NCBI RefSeq assembly: GCF_002407065.1
Contig: NZ_CP023564.1
Coordinates: forward strand, 2,976,001-3,040,000
Length of the DNA stretch: 64,000 bases
Direction of reading: 5' to 3'
DNA from: Brachybacterium ginsengisoli
GTDB taxonomy: Bacteria; Actinomycetota; Actinomycetes; Actinomycetales; Dermabacteraceae
Positions 62,567-64,000 of this stretch are shown here, in pieces (the stretch's first letter is position 1; each line of letters opens with the position of its first letter). Made by a program: the position numbers and the translations under genes. Under the pieces are notes generated by a model that saw only the letters and a list, made by a program, of their open reading frames with translations, was not told where the DNA came from and searched no databases.

Positions 62567-62630
62567 TGTGACGGCGCCGAGCACGTTACGGTGGGGGCCC
62601 GTGACCTGATCCCTCTCCGAAAGAAGAGCC

Positions 62631-64000
62631 GTGTCCTCATCGAAGGCCCAGCCGCCGCCCTCCTCCTCGACGGCTGCGCAGACCGCGCCGGACGGCAGTC
62701 CTGCGCCTCCTGTCGCTCCCCGGTACTCCCTGTCGAAGCCCGTATTCCTGGTCTCCGCCGGGATCATCCTGCTCGCGGTGCTGTTCGCCTTGCTCCTGCC
62801 GGATGCGTTCAACGCCGCGATCTCGACCCTGAACACCACGGTCGTGAACTCGATCGGCTGGTACTACGTCCTGGTCGTCACCGCGTTCGTGTTCTTCGCG
62901 ATCGTCATCGCGGCCAGCAGGATGGGCCAGATCAAGCTCGGCAAGGACGATGACGAGCCCGAGTTCAGCATGTTCTCCTGGTTCGCGATGCTCTTCGCCG
63001 CCGGCATGGGCATCGGACTGGTCTTCTGGGGGGCGGCCGAGCCGCTGACCTTCTACAGCGAGGCCGGAGCCCCGCCGAACGCCGCGGGGCTCGCGGACCC
63101 GGACCGCGCCGAGCGCGCGCTGGGCCAGACCTTCCTGCACTGGGGCCTGCACGCCTGGGGCATCTACGTGATCGTCGGCCTCGCCGTCGCCTACGCCGTG
63201 CACCGCAAGGACCGCCCGGTCTCGATCCGCTGGGCACTCGAGCCGATCCTGGGCAAGCGCACCGACACCTGGATCGGTGACGTCATCGACATCATCGCCC
63301 TGGTGGGCACCCTGTTCGGCATCGCCACCTCGCTCGGCTTCGGCGTCAACCAGATCGCCGCGGGCCTCGACCACCTCGGGGTGCTGCCCAACTCGACCGC
63401 GGTGCAGGTCATCATCATCCTCGTGGTGACGGCCCTGGCCACCCTCTCGGCCGCGAGCGGCGTCGACAAGGGCATCAAGATCCTGTCGAACCTGAACATG
63501 GGCCTGGCCGCGCTCCTGCTGCTCACCGTGCTGATCCTCGGCCCGACCCTCTTCCTGCTGCGCGACGTGGTCTCCAACATCGGTTACTACCTGCAGAACT
63601 TCCTGCAGCTGTCCTTCCAGACCCTGCCGTTCCGCGGCGAGGAGGGTGCGACCTGGATCAGCAGCTGGACCACCTTCTACTGGGGCTGGTGGATCTCCTG
63701 GTCGCCCTTCGTCGGCGTCTTCATCGCCCGCATCTCCAAGGGCCGCACCGTCCGTGAGTTCATCACCGGCGTGCTGCTGGTCCCCACCGCGCTGACCTTC
63801 CTGTGGTTCACCGTCATGGGCGGCACCGCCCTGTACGAGTCGGTCATCAAGGGCGTCGACTTCACCGGCGGCACCGGGGAGATCGACCCCAACACCGCAC
63901 TGTTCGACACCTTCGCCCACCTCCCCGCGGGGGCGCTGCTGTCCGGCATCGCCGTCATCCTGGTGTCGATCTTCTTCATCACCAGCGCCGACTCGGGAGC
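62631..64000 (+). CDS. BCCT-family betaine/choline/carnitine transporter (partial, 3' end outside window)
   Basis: 456 codons are visible and the frame is open to the window edge. A proline/serine-rich N-terminal tail (about 1-30) precedes the LeuT-fold helices with the BCCT hallmarks FSWFAMLFAAGMGIGLVFWGAAEP, LHWGLHAWGIYV, and the WWISWSPFVGVFIARISKGRT betaine-site helix. These import glycine betaine or choline with sodium or protons for osmoprotection. The GTG start follows GAAAGAAGAG. Confidence 0.93.
   Translation, partial: MSSSKAQPPPSSSTAAQTAPDGSPAPPVAPRYSLSKPVFLVSAGIILLAVLFALLLPDAFNAAISTLNTTVVNSIGWYYVLVVTAFVFFAIVIAASRMGQIKLGKDDDEPEFSMFSWFAMLFAAGMGIGLVFWGAAEPLTFYSEAGAPPNAAGLADPDRAERALGQTFLHWGLHAWGIYVIVGLAVAYAVHRKDRPVSIRWALEPILGKRTDTWIGDVIDIIALVGTLFGIATSLGFGVNQIAAGLDHLGVLPNSTAVQVIIILVVTALATLSAASGVDKGIKILSNLNMGLAALLLLTVLILGPTLFLLRDVVSNIGYYLQNFLQLSFQTLPFRGEEGATWISSWTTFYWGWWISWSPFVGVFIARISKGRTVREFITGVLLVPTALTFLWFTVMGGTALYESVIKGVDFTGGTGEIDPNTALFDTFAHLPAGALLSGIAVILVSIFFITSADSG

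Noticed and set aside
62601-62609. Alternative GTG start for the BCCT gene near a TACGGT box
   Set aside because: It is in frame with GTG 62631 but is followed at once by a TGA stop (GTG ACC TGA), so translation must begin at 62631.

Overview
The window is very GC-rich actinobacterial chromosome. Gene density, many 4-bp ATGA/GTGA overlaps, ClpP paralogues with a ClgR/PopR-type regulator, DUF222-HNH, DUF5926, and promoters with a TANNNT box 6-7 nt before the start codon all fit a Micrococcales organism. A Brachybacterium-like (Dermabacteraceae) source is my inference and cannot be confirmed from sequence alone. I see no insertion sequence, integrase, phage or CRISPR array. The clearest RNA gene is one tRNA-Ser(UGA). 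Both window edges cut genes: a K+ channel on the left and a BCCT transporter on the right.

Layout. 1-5.4 kb: partial K+ channel; a LacI regulator coupled to an HhH/DUF1801 protein; divergent from these, a zinc dehydrogenase and a tagaturonate-epimerase-like protein (sugar-acid use). 5.4-8.9 kb: tandem DUF218 membrane paralogues, biotin transporter BioY, M50-type protease. 9.0-14.2 kb: GH78 rhamnosidase, cold-shock protein with a long leader, DUF2975 membrane protein, SsuD-like monooxygenase, ABM-fold monooxygenase. 14.2-15.8 kb: ClgR/PopR-like regulator facing a two-gene clpP operon in which one subunit keeps the catalytic triad and the other has lost it. 16-21.4 kb: mannitol PTS (mtlA, mtlD), HPr, and convergent Enzyme I. 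21.4-32 kb: DUF1684 protein, tRNA-Ser, two MDR reductases, PH-domain protein, HAD phosphatase, serS, diacylglycerol kinase, YdeI-like protein, pheA, GNAT, DUF222-HNH protein. 32.3-38 kb: GntR-GNAT-GNAT operon, a phosphatase-like polytopic membrane protein, GT2 glycosyltransferase, DUF5926 protein. 38-43.2 kb: GNAT, glutaminase, a large FAD/Fe-S lactate-dehydrogenase-like protein, YdjM-like hydrolase. 43.3-46.8 kb: NUDIX-phosphatase fusion, AsnC regulator, ornithine cyclodeaminase and CtlX (citrulline to ornithine to proline). 46.8-52.1 kb: iron-siderophore ABC operon with a DtxR/IdeR-like box, then a uracil permease. 52.1-58 kb: polytopic membrane protein, then a five-gene operon (yccF, flavin reductase, esterase, acyltransferase, DUF6320). 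58.1-64 kb: argS, YhhN-like lysoplasmalogenase, degenerate alpha/beta hydrolase, MtnN-like nucleosidase, BCCT transporter.

How the genes work together. Coherent modules are mannitol uptake with phosphorelay (MtlA, MtlD, HPr, EI), citrulline/ornithine catabolism under its own AsnC regulator, iron uptake under a probable DtxR-type repressor, and sugar-acid use under LacI. The least explained parts are the active/degenerate ClpP pair, the yccF-to-DUF6320 operon, and the phosphatase-like membrane protein beside the GT2/DUF5926 pair. A window-wide feature is a -10 hexamer (TANNNT) placed exactly 6 or 7 nt before the start codon of 15 genes. This predicts leaderless mRNAs and in several cases decides the start codon.
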